A DNA stretch of 64,000 nt. Source: Myxococcota bacterium. GTDB taxonomy: Bacteria > Myxococcota_A > Bradymonadia > UBA7976 > UBA1532. The stretch covers positions 248,001 to 312,000 of the forward strand of contig CAUJDF010000039.1 of NCBI GenBank assembly GCA_963169045.1, in the 5' to 3' direction. Positions within the stretch are counted from its first letter, which is position 1; the number at the start of each line of letters is the position of its first letter. Shown piece by piece: positions 62,333 to 64,000 of the stretch. The translations under genes were made by a program, and so were the position numbers. The notes below the pieces were generated by a model. The model was not told the DNA's origin. It saw only the letters and a list, made by a program, of their open reading frames with translations, and ran no database searches.

Positions 62333-63385
62333 ATGTACCGTCTCGCCCGCCCGCTGCTCTTCCGCCTCGATCCCGAGCGCGCCCACAACCTGACGTTCGC
62401 CGCGCTCCGGGCGCTCGGCCCCGTGGCGCGCGCCGCCGCGACGCGCGCGTGCGGCCCCCCCGACGGCCGCCTCGCCACGCAGGTCGCCGGCCTGGCGCTC
62501 GCGGGCCCGATCGGCCTCGCGGCGGGCCTCGACAAGGACGGCCGCCTCGCCCCCTTCTGGCCGACGCTGGGCTTCGGCTTCGTCGAGCTCGGCACGGTGA
62601 CGGCGCACGCGCAGCCCGGCAACCCGCGCCCGCGCCTCTTCCGGCTGCCCGAGGCCGGCGCCCTCGTCAACCGCATGGGCTTCAACAACGAGGGCTCGGC
62701 GGCGCTCGCCGGTCGCCTGCAGCGGCTGCGCGCCACCGGCCGGGCCCCGCGCGTCCCGCTCGGCGTGAACCTCGGCAAGTCGAAGATCACGCCCCTCGAG
62801 GAGGCGGTCGGCGACTACGCCGCGAGCGCCGCCCGCGTCGCGGAGCACGCCGACTACCTCGTCATCAACGTGAGCTCGCCGAACACGCCGGGCCTTCGCA
62901 AGCTGCAAGATCCTGAGTTTCTTCGCGATATCGTCGCCGCGGTCCGCGCCGAGGCCGGTGAGCGGCCGGTGTTCGTGAAGCTCTCGCCGGACCTCGAGCC
63001 GGGGGCGCTCGACGACGCCGTGCGGGTGGCCGAGGTCGCCGGCGCCCGCGGCCTGATCGCCACCAACACGACGATCGGGCGCGAGGGCGTCCGCGATCCG
63101 GGTCCCGGCGGCCTGTCGGGGCGGCCGCTGCGCGCGCGCGCGCTCGCTGTCATCCGTCACGTCGCGCAGCGGACGTCGCTGCCGGTGATCGGGGTGGGCG
63201 GCCTCTTCACCGCCGACGACGTGCTGGCCGCCATCGCCGCCGGCGCCGACGCCGTCCAGGTCTACACGGCGCTGATCTACGAGGGGCCCGGGCTCGTGTG
63301 CCGGCTGAACCGGGCGCTCGTGGCGCGCATGGCGCGCGACGGCCTGCGCGACTTCGCCGAGCTCAAGGCCGCGGTGCGCGGGTAG
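62333..63385 (+). CDS. pyrD: Dihydroorotate dehydrogenase (quinone), class 2
   Basis: 350 residues from ATG at 62333 (MYRLARPLLFRLDPERAHNL, the membrane-associating helix of class 2). An ATG at 62285 would add 16 unlikely residues. FMN and catalytic motifs: IGLAAGLDKDGR, VELGTVTAHAQPGNPRPR, NRMGFNNEG, INVSSPNTPGLR with the catalytic Ser, and VGGLFTADDVLAAIAAGAD. It oxidises dihydroorotate to orotate with a quinone as acceptor, the fourth step of pyrimidine synthesis. Its end overlaps the last 23 bases of the convergent gene. Confidence 0.96.
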   Translation: MYRLARPLLFRLDPERAHNLTFAALRALGPVARAAATRACGPPDGRLATQVAGLALAGPIGLAAGLDKDGRLAPFWPTLGFGFVELGTVTAHAQPGNPRPRLFRLPEAGALVNRMGFNNEGSAALAGRLQRLRATGRAPRVPLGVNLGKSKITPLEEAVGDYAASAARVAEHADYLVINVSSPNTPGLRKLQDPEFLRDIVAAVRAEAGERPVFVKLSPDLEPGALDDAVRVAEVAGARGLIATNTTIGREGVRDPGPGGLSGRPLRARALAVIRHVAQRTSLPVIGVGGLFTADDVLAAIAAGADAVQVYTALIYEGPGLVCRLNRALVARMARDGLRDFAELKAAVRG

Positions 63386-64000
63386 CGCGGCGCCGGCATC
63401 GCAGCGCGAGCAGCAGACCGAAGAGCGCGGGCCCCCCGCCGACGCCCTGGGCGCAGCCGTCGTCGGCGACGCCGCGCTCGACCGAGGGCCCTTCGAGGCC
63501 GGGGCCGCCGCCGTCGGCCTCGGGCCGGTCGTCGGGACCCGGGCCGTCAGGCGCGTCGGCGAGCCCCGCGTCCTCGTCCGATCTGCCCGCGTCGCGACGA
63601 CCCCCGTCCGCCTCCGGACCGCCCGCGTCCTCGTCCTCGGGCGGCGCGCCCGCGTCCGGCGGCGGCCGTTCGCCGCACAGCCGCCGCGGAAAGCCGTCGA
63701 CCGGCGCGCGCTCGATGGCGCCGCGCGTCTGCGGTCCGATGAGGCCGTCCGCGTCGATCGGATCGTCGGGACGGTTGCGGTTCCAGAGCTCCTGGAAGGC
63801 GAGCACGTTCAGCGGCGTGAGGTCGTCGCCGTCGGGTCCGGCGTAGCGGAAGATGCCCGGCAACGCCGTGCCCTCGTTCGTGAAGCCCTGCGCCAGGAGC
63901 GCCTGCGCCACCGTCGGGTGCCGCGGCACGAAGACGGCGAGGCCGGTGTTGTAGTCGCTGCGCGCCGACGGCGCGGCGCTGTCGCAGGCGATGTTCTCGG
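63363..64000 (-). CDS. Secreted protein with MYXO-CTERM-like anchor, partial (N-terminus outside the window)
   Basis: The reading frame continues to the right edge (ENIACDSAAPSARSDYNTGL) with no start codon of its own, so the N-terminus lies beyond the window. The visible 212 residues include a PG_binding-like helix segment (GDDLTPLNVLAFQELWNRNR, GLIGPQTRGAIERAPVDGF), a 100-residue Asp/Glu/Gly/Pro linker and a C-terminal DDGCAQGVGGGPALFGLLLA then CRRRATRA, a MYXO-CTERM-like anchor. A wall-acting enzyme domain may precede it. GTG at 63929 is not needed as a start. Confidence 0.8.
   Translation of the reverse strand, partial: ENIACDSAAPSARSDYNTGLAVFVPRHPTVAQALLAQGFTNEGTALPGIFRYAGPDGDDLTPLNVLAFQELWNRNRPDDPIDADGLIGPQTRGAIERAPVDGFPRRLCGERPPPDAGAPPEDEDAGGPEADGGRRDAGRSDEDAGLADAPDGPGPDDRPEADGGGPGLEGPSVERGVADDGCAQGVGGGPALFGLLLALRCRRRATRAPRP

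Overview
This is a very GC-rich chromosomal segment (by eye well above 70% GC), densely coded, with many ATGA/GTGA start-stop overlaps. Several traits point to a myxobacterium-like member of Myxococcota (formerly Deltaproteobacteria). These are lipoproteins with Asp/Ala/Pro or GGAGGE-type low-complexity linkers, two secreted proteins ending in a MYXO-CTERM-like anchor (Cys, hydrophobic stretch, Arg cluster), GYF-like and roadblock domains, a HyuA-HyuB fusion, and a Gly-rich motif like that of the AgmX family. This assignment is inference from gene style, not from a marker gene. There is no CRISPR array, rRNA or intact insertion sequence.

Layout. 1-3111: two overlapping small lipoproteins and an RND/MMPL-like membrane protein. 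3116-3304: first copy of a palindromic repeat. 3304-6443: an in-frame rsmD-coaD fusion downstream of a sensor histidine kinase. 6525-13451: a forward cluster with a MinD-like ATPase, a J-domain/HTH protein without HPD, a small unknown protein, an RluD-type pseudouridine synthase with no canonical start codon, a lytic transglycosylase and a double-GYF protein. 13464-17131: a DUF547 protein, a barrel-like protein, a roadblock protein, a ClpP-fold protease and RluB. 17139-17302: an initiator tRNA with its own promoter and terminator.

17418-27988 reads as a metal-resistance region. A decayed integrase N-terminus directly follows the tRNA-fMet, then come arsR-arsM-acr3, a beta-propeller lipoprotein, and a four-gene copper/silver efflux operon (Cys/His-rich small protein, cusC, cusB, cusA). 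28023-36863: pgi, a RavA-like AAA protein with altered Walker motifs, a CNNM/CorC-type protein, an alpha/beta hydrolase and a LolD/FtsX-type ABC pair. 36985-37151: a transposase-like remnant and a strong hairpin. 37163-41349: a GMC oxidoreductase, an in-frame fusion of a PLP enzyme with a gluconate-dehydrogenase subunit 3-like domain, a tail-anchored protein and a MutH-like nuclease.

41418-57593 is the most unusual part. It holds a lipoprotein with a lamin-tail domain joined to a glucan-water-dikinase-like His/ATP-grasp module, the second palindromic repeat, a HyuAB hydantoinase/oxoprolinase in one operon with two paralogous membrane-anchored TPR proteins, and, divergently, a 2277-residue secreted TPR plus alpha-2-macroglobulin-like protein. 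57645-64000: a MYXO-CTERM-like secreted protein, a TonB receptor with an overlapping Gly-repeat lipoprotein, pyrD, and a second MYXO-CTERM-like protein cut by the window edge.
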